DNA of 61,651 nucleotides from Caldilineaceae bacterium (GTDB lineage Bacteria; Chloroflexota; Anaerolineae; Caldilineales; Caldilineaceae): contig JACKBC010000041.1 of NCBI GenBank assembly GCA_020634755.1, positions 1 through 61,651 of the forward strand. The letters run 5' to 3'. Each line of letters starts with the position of its first letter. The first letter of the stretch is position 1. Below, in pieces: positions 18,130 to 27,389 of this stretch. Position numbers and translations under genes: made by a program. Under the pieces are notes generated by a model that worked only from the letters and a program-made list of their open reading frames with translations, did no database searches and was not told the origin of the DNA.

Positions 18130-18940
18130 AATTCAACGACACCTCTGTTAAATGCGGCTACATGGGCTGTCGGCGTTCCTGGTCGGCGCAATGCCCGCGA
18201 AGATCTGGTTTGGCCCCACTGGCCGCGCCGCCGCTAAAATCAGCGGCAAACGGTTCCCCACAGCATCGTCAGCGATTGGAAATATCGGCTGCTGTCCACG
18301 CAAATTGACTGTTGTAACAGGGGCGCTTCGATTATCCTTTCAGGTTGTCATGAGCGGCAAAGAAGTCTACAAATTGGGCAAAGATGGCGTCCAGGCTGCT
18401 GGTCGAACCAGAGACGAATTGGCCTGGCGGGCCGCTGAACGGGTGATCCAATAAGCGGGTCGCGTCGATGTACACCATGTGACCATTGCTGCGTGCTTCT
18501 ATTGCGCAATCCGGGCATGGGTGGAAGTCACGAAACCGCCAAAAGTAGTCCTCCTCCACCGGTCAAAGGGCAATCAACGACACTGCGGCGCACCGGCGTG
18601 GAGTCCGGTAACGTGGCGACCGGTAGGTCGGCCCGTGGCTCGTGGGCAGCGCCAACGCATCGGTCAATACGCTTTGCGCCACGAGCGCCGGCGCCGCGGT
18701 GGGCGTCATGGCTTCCGGTGGCTGTGGGGCAGTTGCAGTCGCGTTTTGTGATGGCTCTGTAGGCGTGAAGGTGGGCGTCGGTATAATCAGCGCCACCGCG
18801 GCATTATCGCGAATGGCCAGCCCAATCACGGTAACGAGCGCAACGAGAAGCAACATGGTGATGGTGGCAGAAATCATGCGGAAGGGCGCCGATTGCACTC
18901 GGTCTACTCCTTTGCAGCGTTCGTAAAGTTCAGTGGGCAA
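18130..18940 (-). pseudogene. N-terminal part of the propeller gene, or a separate broken membrane-anchored protein
   Basis: 18940-18563 reads a protein start with one transmembrane helix (ISATITMLLLVALVTVIGLA) followed by a Thr/Pro-rich linker (PTPTFTPTEPSQNATATAP). The frame then changes: 18559-18332 continues as DYFWRFRDFHPCPDCAI... to FAQFVDFFAAHDN. Further protein-like segments follow in other frames down to 18130. At least two or three more shifts would be needed to join this to the propeller frame at 18129. The simplest reading is one long membrane-anchored propeller protein. A separate upstream gene is possible. Confidence 0.45.
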
Positions 18941-19395
18941 ATTAGAAAAATAATGCAGCTATCCGCGGGGATTGTATCACCATAATGCAGTTGTTTTCAA
19001 ACAGGGGCTTGTGCCATCAGGAAAACCCTGTGGGGAAAACTAAAATGAGGACTCCCCAGCAAAGCAGGAGCCCTCATATATAAACGGCAAAACGGGAGCA
19101 AACTTTCGGCTCTACCGTTTTGCGCGGCTATCAAGGTGGAGCCGCCATGAATCTGATGTCAGATAAAGTAACATCAGATTCTGACGGTTTGTTTGGTCAA
19201 TTTTTGGCGGCTTCCAAATTCAGGAGAAATAACGCACAAACTAACAATAAAAAGACTAGGGCCATCTCGGGTTGTTGAAACATATAACGCATCCAAACAT
19301 GATTTCGTGGGTTAATTGCTTACATAGAGTTAATCGCAGCAAATCGCAATCATAAGTTTGGAAAATTGTTTCAATTTACGAGATGTATTGGCGCA
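18941..19395. other. Hairpin-rich intergenic region
   Basis: No supported gene. Three separate inverted repeats occur in a row: TGAGGACTCC...GGAGCCCTCA (19046-19076), GCAAAACGG...CCGTTTTGC (19087-19123) and a perfect 11-bp pair GAATCTGATGT / ACATCAGATTC (19149-19181). The first two could terminate transcription after the GH127 gene (minus strand). The rest is AT-rich. Confidence 0.6.
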
Positions 19396-21315
19396 TCACG
19401 CAGGCGCTTGCGCCACCCAGACCGTCATTTCGCCCCGGCCACGGTGGGCCCAAGCGTAATAGGGAATAAACGTGAGATTGCCGTCCGGCTGTTTGGCCTC
19501 GATGGTCACAACGCCGTTGAGCAGCTGGGGCGCTTTTGCGGCTATCAGCGGCGTATCGTCCGCCAGCACGGCATTTAGCACGCTGCCTTCGTTGTCAACG
19601 GCTTCCAAGCAGTAGACTAGCGGGCCACGCTCCACGGCCACTTTCCCGGCAGCTTCGGCAACAGCTGGATGGCTCACCACGCGGCGCACCGGCATAGGCA
19701 GCGTTAGTTCGAGCTGATCCCCGGGCTGCCACAGCCGCTGCACAACTGCGTAACCCTGGTGAAGCGCAAGCGCAATGGGCGCACCGTTGACAGTCAGCGT
19801 GATCGGCTGCACATCGCCGTCTGTGGATTGGCTATAAGCATATAGATCGCTGGGGACCGGCTGCCCCTGCGCCCAGCCTGGAATGCGCACATGCAGGGCG
19901 AGCTCTGTGGGCCGCGTCGGGTTGATTGTCAGCTTGATGGTCCCATCCCACGGGTAATGGGTCTGCTGTATAACTTGCACGGCAGCGCCGTCAATGGTGA
20001 TGCTGGTTTGGCTGCTCATAAAGAGATTGACGTATAGATGATGCCCTTGCTGCGCATAAAGATAGCCGCCCAGCGAAGGGAAAACGCGCACTACGTTGGT
20101 GGGGCAACAGGAGCAGTTGAACCAGCCCAGCCGTTCGTTGGAATTGTTGCGGTTGAATTGGAACTGACCATCAAATTCCAGTGGATTTACATAGAAGAAG
20201 CGGTTGCCGCCAAAGTCAATGCCGGGCAAAAAGCCATTGTAGAGCGAGCGCTCCAGCACGTCAATGTATTTTGCGTGGCCGTGAAGCTGAAACATGCGCT
20301 GATTCCAAAAGACGTTGGCAATGGCGGCGCAGGTCTCGTTGTAGGCGGTGGCGTTGGGCAGTTCATAGTTGCCGCCAAATGCTTCGCCGTGGCGACGGGC
20401 GCCAATGCCGCCTGTAATGTAGAGCTTTTTGCTTACCACGTTGTCCCAAATGCGCCCGATGGCGTCGATATAGGCTTGCTCACCGGTCAGCGCGGCCACA
20501 TCCGCCATGCCGCTGTACATGTAGACGGCGCGCACAGAGTGTCCCAACGCTTCGTCCTGCTCAATCACCGGCAAGTGATCCTGGGTATAGGCCGGGTCGC
20601 CAAAATTGCCATAGGGTTGACGACCATTGTGGTAATGACCGCGTTCATCTAAGAAGAATTTGGCCAGCTGCAAATAGCGTTCATTTCCCGTCACGTCGTA
20701 GAGCTTGACAAGCCCCATTTCAATTTCTTGGTGGCCGGGTACATCGCGCCGCTTGTTCGGGCCAAAGACGCTATCGATCAAATCGGCATTTTTGAGCGCC
20801 ACCTCCAGCAGCGTACGTTTGCCCGTGGCCAAAAAGTGCGCCACGGCGGCTTCATACAAATGACCAACGTTATAAAGTTCGTGATTCACGCGCAAATTGG
20901 ACCAGCGCGTCCCCCCTTCTTGATCGGCGCGCAGCTGCTCCTGTGTGCCGTTGCGCTCGGCAATGGTGCGGGCGGTATAGAGATAGCCGTCTGCTTCCTG
21001 GGCGGCGGCAATGCGCGCAATCAGCCCATCCAGAAACTGTTCCAGCTCGGCATCGGGATGCAGATGCAGTGAAAATGCCGCGCCCTCAATGACTTTAAAT
21101 ACATCCGAATCGTTAAAGAAGATCCCCACATGTTCGCCCTGGGCGACTCCCGCCGCCTTATCGAAATTGGAGAGTCGGTCTGTCTCTGCGCACTTCTGAA
21201 AATCATAATCAATGGTGACGCGGCGATTGGTCTCTATGCGCGGCGACCAGAACGCGTCATCAATGGTCACATCGGTAAAGGGGATAGGATTATATTCATA
21301 GCGGGTTTGGTTCAT
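19396..21315 (-). CDS. GH127 beta-L-arabinofuranosidase family protein
   Basis: 639 aa from ATG 21315, with AAGAGAG upstream. The 23-codon extension to 21384 is less likely. The protein starts with the family phrase FTDVTIDDAFWSPRI, followed by an all-alpha barrel. The zinc/nucleophile site of GH127 is recognisable: Glu327 and Cys329 in NETCAAIA, and Cys403-Cys404 in NCSCCPTN. They correspond to Glu338, Cys340, Cys417 and Cys418 described for Bifidobacterium HypBA1. The C-terminal beta domain carries LALHVRIPGWAQG. There is no signal peptide, so it probably acts in the cytoplasm on imported arabinofuranosyl oligosaccharides. No transporter or other glycosidase adjoins it. Confidence 0.93.
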   Translation of the reverse strand: MNQTRYEYNPIPFTDVTIDDAFWSPRIETNRRVTIDYDFQKCAETDRLSNFDKAAGVAQGEHVGIFFNDSDVFKVIEGAAFSLHLHPDAELEQFLDGLIARIAAAQEADGYLYTARTIAERNGTQEQLRADQEGGTRWSNLRVNHELYNVGHLYEAAVAHFLATGKRTLLEVALKNADLIDSVFGPNKRRDVPGHQEIEMGLVKLYDVTGNERYLQLAKFFLDERGHYHNGRQPYGNFGDPAYTQDHLPVIEQDEALGHSVRAVYMYSGMADVAALTGEQAYIDAIGRIWDNVVSKKLYITGGIGARRHGEAFGGNYELPNATAYNETCAAIANVFWNQRMFQLHGHAKYIDVLERSLYNGFLPGIDFGGNRFFYVNPLEFDGQFQFNRNNSNERLGWFNCSCCPTNVVRVFPSLGGYLYAQQGHHLYVNLFMSSQTSITIDGAAVQVIQQTHYPWDGTIKLTINPTRPTELALHVRIPGWAQGQPVPSDLYAYSQSTDGDVQPITLTVNGAPIALALHQGYAVVQRLWQPGDQLELTLPMPVRRVVSHPAVAEAAGKVAVERGPLVYCLEAVDNEGSVLNAVLADDTPLIAAKAPQLLNGVVTIEAKQPDGNLTFIPYYAWAHRGRGEMTVWVAQAPA

Positions 21316-21385
21316 CGGTTTTCTCTCTTGTGTAATTGCGCGATTTCTTTTTGGTAGATCGTACCAAGTATAAAACCCACCCATT

Positions 21386-21413
21386 ATATCATGGATGTCA
21401 TATCATGGATGTC
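21386..21413. repeat. 14-bp perfect tandem repeat
   Basis: ATATCATGGATGTC occurs twice in direct succession, in the divergent region between the GH127 gene and the methyltransferase gene. Confidence 0.6.
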
Positions 21414-21446
21414 GTGGACGTATGGTGCTTTTTACGCTATTATTAT

Positions 21447-21530
21447 CAGGACACCGCAACGATGTTGGCGATACAGGCTCTGGCCTCGATGAAGGAATCC
21501 AGCCTTATCTCATGCCGTGGCGATCTGCTG
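21447..21530 (+). repeat. R1 element, copy B (84 bp, diverged)
   Basis: Starts CAGGACACCGCAAC and ends TGGCGATCTGCTG, with the core GAAGGAATCC. It is the same length as the other R1 copies but more diverged. It sits just upstream of the methyltransferase start and is open in that frame, so it can be mistaken for coding sequence. Confidence 0.7.
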
Positions 21531-21556
21531 CTTGTGCAATAATTATACTGAATATT

Positions 21557-22288
21557 ATGACCAAGAACATGTCTGCCCAACCGCAAAAACGGAACTCAGC
21601 ATTGCCGACGCTGGATTGGTCCGCCCGGCTCTATTTGTGGGCGTGTGAGCGCCTTTATCACGAATTGGCGTGGGGATATGACTTGGTGAGCTGGCTGGTG
21701 AGCTGGGGGCAATGGACACATTGGCGTAGGGCTGCTGGCCAATACGTCTATGATGCAGATGGCCGGCTGCGGCAACATGTTTTGGAGATTGGCTTTGGCA
21801 CCGGTGAACTGTTGGCCGAACTGGCACAAGCCGCAGCAGCGCAAAGCAGCCCCGTGGGATTGGAGCTGTCGCCCGCCATGCACAATGTGGCCAGCGCCAA
21901 ATTGCACCGGCGGCGTCTTTATGCGCCGCGGGTGCGCGCTTTTGCCCAGCACATGCCATTTGCCGATGGCGTCTTTGATACAGTCGTTTCTACCTTTCCG
22001 GCGCCATACATCTTTGACCCGCAGACGCTACAGGAGTGTGCTCGCGTATTGCGACCGTGCGCGGATGGGCGCGGTACGGGGGGGCAATTGCTTATTGTGG
22101 GCATGTGGGTTTCGCTGCATGTTGGCTGGCTGCGGCGGCTGAATTTGCCCTTTTACGGACGACCAGCGTCGGGATGGTTTGAGCTGGTTGAGCAGCGTTT
22201 GGCGCAGGCCGGCTTTGCGGTAACATTTGCCGAGCAACGGCATGGTGCAGTTACGCTCAGCATTATCCAAGGGCAAAAGCGCGACTGA
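21557..22288 (+). CDS. Class I SAM-dependent methyltransferase
   Basis: 243 aa from ATG 21557. The frame is open back to 21395 but that part is the R1 repeat. The SAM-binding motif I is HVLEIGFGTGELLAEL and motif II GLELSPAMHNVA. RVRAFAQHMPFADGVFDTVV and the post-motif LIVGMWVSL follow, as in UbiE/COQ5-like small-molecule methyltransferases. The substrate is unknown. No clear ribosome-binding site is visible. The TGA stop overlaps the next ATG (TGATG at 22286-22290), which suggests translational coupling with the unknown protein downstream. Confidence 0.85.
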   Translation: MTKNMSAQPQKRNSALPTLDWSARLYLWACERLYHELAWGYDLVSWLVSWGQWTHWRRAAGQYVYDADGRLRQHVLEIGFGTGELLAELAQAAAAQSSPVGLELSPAMHNVASAKLHRRRLYAPRVRAFAQHMPFADGVFDTVVSTFPAPYIFDPQTLQECARVLRPCADGRGTGGQLLIVGMWVSLHVGWLRRLNLPFYGRPASGWFELVEQRLAQAGFAVTFAEQRHGAVTLSIIQGQKRD

Positions 22289-23124
22289 TGGTTGCCCTGC
22301 TGCGCGCCCAATTTGATACCGAAATCGGCCCCCATTGGCATACCCATTTGGTGGGTGGTGGGCGCGCCCAAATTGTGAATGGGGCGCTGCAACTGAGCAA
22401 ACCGGCTCACAACGGGCGCAGCTATCTCAATGCGCAGATTGATGATTACCAAACGCTGCGGCGCCGCCAATTCTTGTGGCAGCCCCCTTTGCGCTTGACG
22501 GTGTGCGCGCGCTTTTCCCACGATCTTTCCCAAGCTAATGATTGGGCGCCCGGCGCAGACGCTGAAAATTTAGGCCTGGCCACTGGCACCACGGGCTTTG
22601 GCTTTTGGAACGACCCATTTATGATGACGGGCGCGCGCTGGCCAACGTTGCCGCGCGCCATCTGGTTTTTCTATAGCGCGCCGCCATCCAACATGGCGTT
22701 GGCCATGGGTGTGCCGGGGTGGGGCTGGAAGGCCGCCACCATCGACGCTTGGCGCTGGTCGTTTGGCGCATTGGCGCCGCTGGCGCCGATTGCCATGCCG
22801 CTGATGCGGCTCAACTGGTTCTACAGGCGCTTTTGGCCCATTGGCCAGCGCGCCATTGGCGTCAGCGAACGGCTAATTGAGCGGGACACCACGGTTTGGC
22901 GCACCTACGTGCTCGAATGGCGACGCCATGGCGCCCATTTTCAAATTGATGGAGAGACTATCTTGGCCTGCCCGACGGCGCCGGGCGGACCCCTCGGTTT
23001 GGTGATTTGGAATGACAATCAGTATATGGTCATAACGCCCGCGGGAACCCTGCGCAGTGGATTGGTCTCGGCGTCAATGCCGGAGATGCTAGAGGTGGAA
23101 CGAGTTGAAATCGAGCCGCTGTAA
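22288..23124 (+). CDS. Conserved protein of unknown function, possible concanavalin-like fold
   Basis: 278 aa, coupled to the methyltransferase by a TGATG overlap. Not recognised with certainty. It is rich in Trp, Arg and Gly. The C-terminal part (VLEWRRHGAHFQIDGE then GGPLGLVIWNDNQYMVITPAG) resembles the last strands of LamG/concanavalin-type jelly rolls, in which a ligand-free sandwich ends in a 'W-N-D-N-Q' strand. The short hydrophobic stretch LAPLAPIAMPLMRL may be a loop or amphipathic helix. There is no signal peptide. Tight coupling suggests that it works on the same substrate as the methyltransferase. Confidence 0.6.
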   Translation: MVALLRAQFDTEIGPHWHTHLVGGGRAQIVNGALQLSKPAHNGRSYLNAQIDDYQTLRRRQFLWQPPLRLTVCARFSHDLSQANDWAPGADAENLGLATGTTGFGFWNDPFMMTGARWPTLPRAIWFFYSAPPSNMALAMGVPGWGWKAATIDAWRWSFGALAPLAPIAMPLMRLNWFYRRFWPIGQRAIGVSERLIERDTTVWRTYVLEWRRHGAHFQIDGETILACPTAPGGPLGLVIWNDNQYMVITPAGTLRSGLVSASMPEMLEVERVEIEPL

Positions 23125-23160
23125 GAAGGTGACATGAATTGCCCAGCGAAGAGCCATGTT

Positions 23161-23207
23161 TGGGATGAGACCTGTCAGGTTTTCAAAACCTGACAGGTCT
23201 CATCCCA
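23161..23207. terminator. 47-bp perfect palindrome between convergent genes
   Basis: Arms of 23 bases around a single-base loop, with the core CCTGTCAGGTTTT-C-AAAACCTGACAGG. It lies between the plus-strand methyltransferase pair and the minus-strand antiporter. It could terminate both. The same core occurs at 11747-11779, so it may equally be a dispersed palindromic element. Confidence 0.6.
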
Positions 23208-23265
23208 CTAGGACCGTGCGACGCACCTTGTCTCTACTCGGGGCAAGAAAGATGGGGGTAAAGAA

Positions 23266-25083
23266 CTAAGCTGCTTCAACTGCGTCCTCTTCTTCTTCTT
23301 CTTGTATATCGGTTATGAGCGGTTCATCGAGCTGCAAACTTAACAAAGTCCAGCCCGGCTGAGGCTCAAAACCATTTTCCAGCGTGGCGACTTCCACCAT
23401 TTTATTGCGAATGACCATGAGCGGGATGGCTGAGGCGCCATACAAATCGCGGAAATCTGTATAGGTAAACTCAGGCGTGAGGCGCGTCTTTTTGATGGTG
23501 GCGCCTGCTCTGGTTAGATCTTCCACGGCGGTATATGTCAAGTTGCGTCCGCCCAGAATGCGCCCCAGCTGCAAGTGGCTCACTTCATTGCGCTCGCGGC
23601 CAGATTGGGGCGCAAGCTGAAAAACGCCCGCCGACCCCAGCTCTTCTTCCAGCTTCTTGCAGGCCAATGCATTGGCCTCATCGTTGGCGGTCAGCGCCAA
23701 TAGATGGCCGATGCCCGACAGGTCAAGCTCATTTTCCATGTGCTCGGATAAAATGTTGCCGTGGTAGACGGTCAGCCCCTCCATGCGCGCCTTGCGCACC
23801 AGATTCCAGTTTGTGTCGATGCTGCGCACCACAAAGCCACTCTCTTTGAGCGCCCGTCCCAACGCGCTGGCAAAGCGATGTGCACCCAGAATCAAAAAGC
23901 CCTGGGGTTCCGCCTCGCGCACATTGAGTATTTCGGCCACCCGGCGCGCGCTGCTGCCCTGAATCAACACGGTGCCTACAATAATCAGAAAGGTCAGCGG
24001 CGCTATAATGCGCGCTTCTTCATAACCGGCATATTCCACCAGCTCATAGGCAAATAGCGATGAAATGGCCGCGGCCACAATCCCGCGCGGCGCAATCCAC
24101 GAAAGGAAAAGTCGCTCGTTGCGGCTCAATTTACTGCCCATTGCGCTCAGCTGCACACCGAGCGGGCGCAGCACCAAAATGACCACCGCCAAGACGGCGA
24201 ACGCCTGCCAGTTGAGCATCTGAAGTTCCGCCAGCGACGTGTTGGCCGCCAACAAAATAAAGAGGGTAGAGATGAGCAGCACGCTCAGTTTTTCTTTGAA
24301 AAACCAGATTTCGCGTAGCTGTTTCAAATTGCGATTGGCCAGCAGAATGCCCATAACGGTAACGGTCAACCCCGGATTCGTGCGCCAGTTCATTGGAAAT
24401 GGCAAACGCCACAATCACCATAGCCAGCACCGCCACATCGCGTAGATAATCTGGGATCAGGTAGTGCTGAATCAGATAGTAGAGCGCGTAGCCGGCGGCC
24501 AACCCCAAAATTAAGCCCACGGCCACGATTTGCAAAAAGACAAAGACCGTATGTTCCGGCGACACTCCGGCGGCAATATATTCAAAGACCAACACGGCCA
24601 CGGTGGCGCCAACGGGATCGATCAAGATGCCTTCCCATTTGAGCACCGAGCCGATGGCGGGCGTGGGGCGCACGTTGCGCAGCAGCGGCGCAATGACGGT
24701 TGGCCCGGTTACGATAATCAGCGCGCCAAAGAGCAGCGACAAGTTCCACGGTAACCCCATTATGTGGGCGGCCGCCGCACGCCAAACCAGGTAATCAGCG
24801 CGCCAATCACCAAGAGGTTGCGCACGGTGGACGCCACGGCGCGTACTTCACGCCAGGCCAACGTCAAAGCACCTTCAAACAAAATAATGGCCACGGCAAA
24901 TGAGACCAGTGGAAAAAAGAGTTCGCCCAGCGTCTCCTGTGGATGCAGCCAATTGAGGACGGGCCCCACCAAAACGCCCACGGCCAGCAGCGGCAAAATA
25001 GCGGGTATCTTCAGGCGCCAGCCCACCCACTGGCACAGAATGCCAGCTGCCAATACTCCTGCAATCAAGATCGATTCACTCAT
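23266..25083 (-). CDS. CPA1-family Na+/H+ antiporter with TrkA-type cytoplasmic domain (two apparent frameshifts)
   Basis: Read from ATG 25083 the frame runs to about 24775, shifts, runs to about 24372, shifts again and ends at 23266. Together these give an intact cation:proton antiporter. Seen: VGWRLKIPAILPLLAVGVLVGP (TM1-2), FEGALTLAW, TGPTVIAPLLRNVRP (the CPA1 TM4-5 region), EGILIDPVGATVAVL and WIAPRGIVAAAISSLFAYEL. A C-terminal Rossmann TrkA_N domain (GFLILGAHRFASALGRAL) and a TrkA_C part follow. Removing one G from GGGG (CCCC at 24370-24373 on the plus strand) restores ESGLTVTVMG exactly. The sequence is therefore probably mis-read and the gene functional. It exchanges Na+ or K+ for protons across the membrane. 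Confidence 0.8.
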
Positions 25084-25444
25084 AAATTGTAAGTGCCTTT
25101 CTGTGAGAATAGTTTGTGAATGTTGCGCTTGCGGTGAAATGTTGTCGTGCTGTGACGATGGTCGGAGCGGCAGTGCTCACATCGCGCTAAATTAACGTTT
25201 TTTGCTTGAGGAAAAAAGCGTCAATTTATGTGGAACCTGAGTATACCAGGTATAAAACAGAAGTTACATTTCTTATATACCATTCATGGTACAATATGAC
25301 AATGGGTAGGCTTCCATTTCTGAGACGAAATTAAATTATGCATGCTGTGCTTACGCGGCGACCATGGATTTCCAGGCGAGACCGGCACAAGTGGCCAAGC
25401 GATTTTTCGCCAAGCTTGCGTAAGCCCGAAAAGAAGGAAAATTA
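25084..25444. other. Divergent intergenic region with an R2 element
   Basis: Holds the promoters of the antiporter (minus) and sugar dehydrogenase (plus) genes. An R2-type element lies at 25349-25425. A GAAGGAAAATTA ribosome-binding stretch directly precedes ATG 25445. Nothing else is recognised. Confidence 0.55.
25349..25425. repeat. R2-type element (77 bp)
   Basis: Begins GCTTACGCGGCGACC and ends GCCAAGCTTGCGTAAGC. The ends are imperfect inverted repeats, related to ACTTACGCAAGC. It lies 20 bp upstream of the sugar dehydrogenase start, so it is transcribed as, or flanks, its leader. Confidence 0.65.
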
Positions 25445-26785
25445 ATGACGAACTGCACCCCAAAATTGAATCAAAACCATCCCTTTTTTCCATTTCTATA
25501 TTGGTCAATGTTGGTTTTTCTCGGTATATCCCTTTTATCTGCCTGCAACGCCAATCGCGCGCCCGTGCTCATTTTGCCGGCGGAAGCCAATGAACAAAAG
25601 AGCGCCGCCAACCAAACTGCCGTGGCCACAAGAGCAGAAAACGATGTTGTGGCCATTGAGGGGATTGCGCTGGCCATTGAACCACTTGTGACCGAACTGA
25701 CGCGCCCGGTTTTTGTCACCCATGCCGGAGATGGCAGCGGGCGACTCTTTATTTTGGAACAAGCGGGTCGCATCCGCATTGTCCAAGATGGCGCCTTGCT
25801 CGAAACACCTTTCCTGGATCTGGAAGAACAGGTCAATGATAATGGCAACGAACAAGGGCTGTTGGGGTTGGCCTTTGCACCCAATTATGTGGAAAGCGGC
25901 TCTTTTTTTGTGAACTATACGGATACGGAAGGAAACACCGTAGTTGAGCGCTTTCAGGTGGATGCAGCGAACCCCAATCTGGCCGACCCCAATAGCGAGT
26001 TTATTGTTCTCCAACTGGAGCAGCCGGCGCGCAACCACAACGGCGGCATGTTGGCCTTTGGCCCCGACGGCTATCTCTATATTGGCGCGGGCGATGGCGG
26101 TGGCTCTGGTGATCGTTATGGCAATGCGCAAGACCCAGAAACGCTCCTGGGCGCCATTTTGCGCATTGACGTTTTGTCCACTGATGTTGTGAGCGATGCC
26201 GCCGTGCCGTATACGATTCCCGCAGATAATCCGTGGATCAACCAGGATTGGCAGACCGCCGATGGTGAAGCCATTGATGCGCGAGATGAAATTCTGGCGA
26301 TTGGGTTGCGCAACCCTTGGCGCTTTAGCTTTGACCGCCTCACGGGCGATCTTTGGATTGGCGACGTGGGGCAGAACCAAATTGAGGAGGTGGACTTTAT
26401 TCCGGCGGCTGCATTGGCGCCCGGCGCCGTGCAGCCCTTCAATTTTGGCTGGCCCATTTTGGAAGGAACGCACTGTTATCAAAGCGATGAATGTGATGCC
26501 AGCGGGCTGGATGCGCCCGTCTTTGAATATGACCACAGCGGTCACTGTTCCATTACCGGCGGCTATGTATACCGCGGTGCGCAATACGCCGAATTGGCGG
26601 GGGTATATCTATTTGGCGACTATTGCAGTGGCACAATGTGGGCCACGACACCTACCGCAGAAGGCTGGCACACCGCAGTTGTGCTACAATCTGGCGTGCA
26701 GATCAGTTCATTTGGCGAAGATGAAAATGGCGAACTCTATTTGACCGCTTTCGATGGTACAGTTTATCAGATCGGCGTTGAATAA
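25445..26785 (+). CDS. PQQ-type sugar dehydrogenase (YliI/soluble aldose dehydrogenase family), lipoprotein
   Basis: 446 aa. The N-terminal signal ends in a lipobox (GISLLSAC, Cys near residue 36), so it should be a membrane-anchored extracytoplasmic lipoprotein. A six-bladed propeller follows, with family motifs SGRLFILEQAGRIRI, GLLGLAFAPNY, NHNGGMLAFGPDGYLYIGAGDGG, RNPWRFSFD and DLWIGDVGQNQIEEVD, then the late-blade GGYVYRG. Members oxidise aldose sugars using pyrroloquinoline quinone; cofactor use here is inferred. It is followed at 5 bp by a small membrane-protein gene. Confidence 0.93.
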   Translation: MTNCTPKLNQNHPFFPFLYWSMLVFLGISLLSACNANRAPVLILPAEANEQKSAANQTAVATRAENDVVAIEGIALAIEPLVTELTRPVFVTHAGDGSGRLFILEQAGRIRIVQDGALLETPFLDLEEQVNDNGNEQGLLGLAFAPNYVESGSFFVNYTDTEGNTVVERFQVDAANPNLADPNSEFIVLQLEQPARNHNGGMLAFGPDGYLYIGAGDGGGSGDRYGNAQDPETLLGAILRIDVLSTDVVSDAAVPYTIPADNPWINQDWQTADGEAIDARDEILAIGLRNPWRFSFDRLTGDLWIGDVGQNQIEEVDFIPAAALAPGAVQPFNFGWPILEGTHCYQSDECDASGLDAPVFEYDHSGHCSITGGYVYRGAQYAELAGVYLFGDYCSGTMWATTPTAEGWHTAVVLQSGVQISSFGEDENGELYLTAFDGTVYQIGVE

Positions 26786-26790
26786 CCAGC

Positions 26791-27286
26791 ATGAGTTCAA
26801 TCCAAGGGGCTTGCGGGCTTTATTGCTCACGTTGTCAAACATGTTGCTCAAGCACCCGCTGGTGCGCGCGGCAAAATTGCCTTTGTCCTGCGCATTGGGC
26901 AAGACTATGCCAATATCCAGTTGGGCGATATTTGGCGACCATTGCGTTTTCTCAAGCAGATGGCGGGCAGTCCGCCGGTTCAATTTGGTCAACGCGGCTT
27001 CAAGCCAGAATTGGTCGATGATTATGCACCGGCGCGCCACTATACGGCCTTTGTGTTTGTGGGCTTCTGGCTCCCCTATTTGCCTGCGATTGTGGTGCTT
27101 TGGTTTTGGGAGGTGCTGGGCTTTATTCGCTATAAAGGCCAGTGGAGTCCGGCCGACATTCGCATGGGCTATGTGGGCATTCGTCACGGCACGCTCCTGC
27201 GCCGCTCTGTGCCAGCCGTGTTGCCCCGTTTGATCGAACGCGATTTGGCCAGCACGGGGAAGGCAGATGTAGAAACTCCGGGATAG
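26791..27286 (+). CDS. Small conserved hypothetical membrane-associated protein (one apparent frameshift)
   Basis: ATG 26791 begins MSSIQG, and the frame is then lost within GGGG at 26806-26809. With one G removed the protein continues as GLAGFIAHVVKHVAQAP, RGKIAFVLRIGQDYANIQLG and so on to the stop at 27286, about 164 aa. It has one strongly hydrophobic segment (YTAFVFVGFWLPYLPAIVVLWFW). Not recognised. It sits between the sugar dehydrogenase gene and coaX on the same strand. The shift matches the homopolymer pattern seen in coaBC and the antiporter. Confidence 0.55.
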
Positions 27287-27389
27287 AGATAGGTTTATCA
27301 GGCTGCTTGCGTGCGATTTTGGGACCGCCGATTTCCCATTCATAACATTCATCTTCCCTATCACCTTCTCCATCAAAGAGGAATCGAAT

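Noticed and set aside
25535..26584. 349-codon antisense frame in the sugar dehydrogenase gene
   Set aside because: Shadow of the propeller gene's codon bias; no motif.
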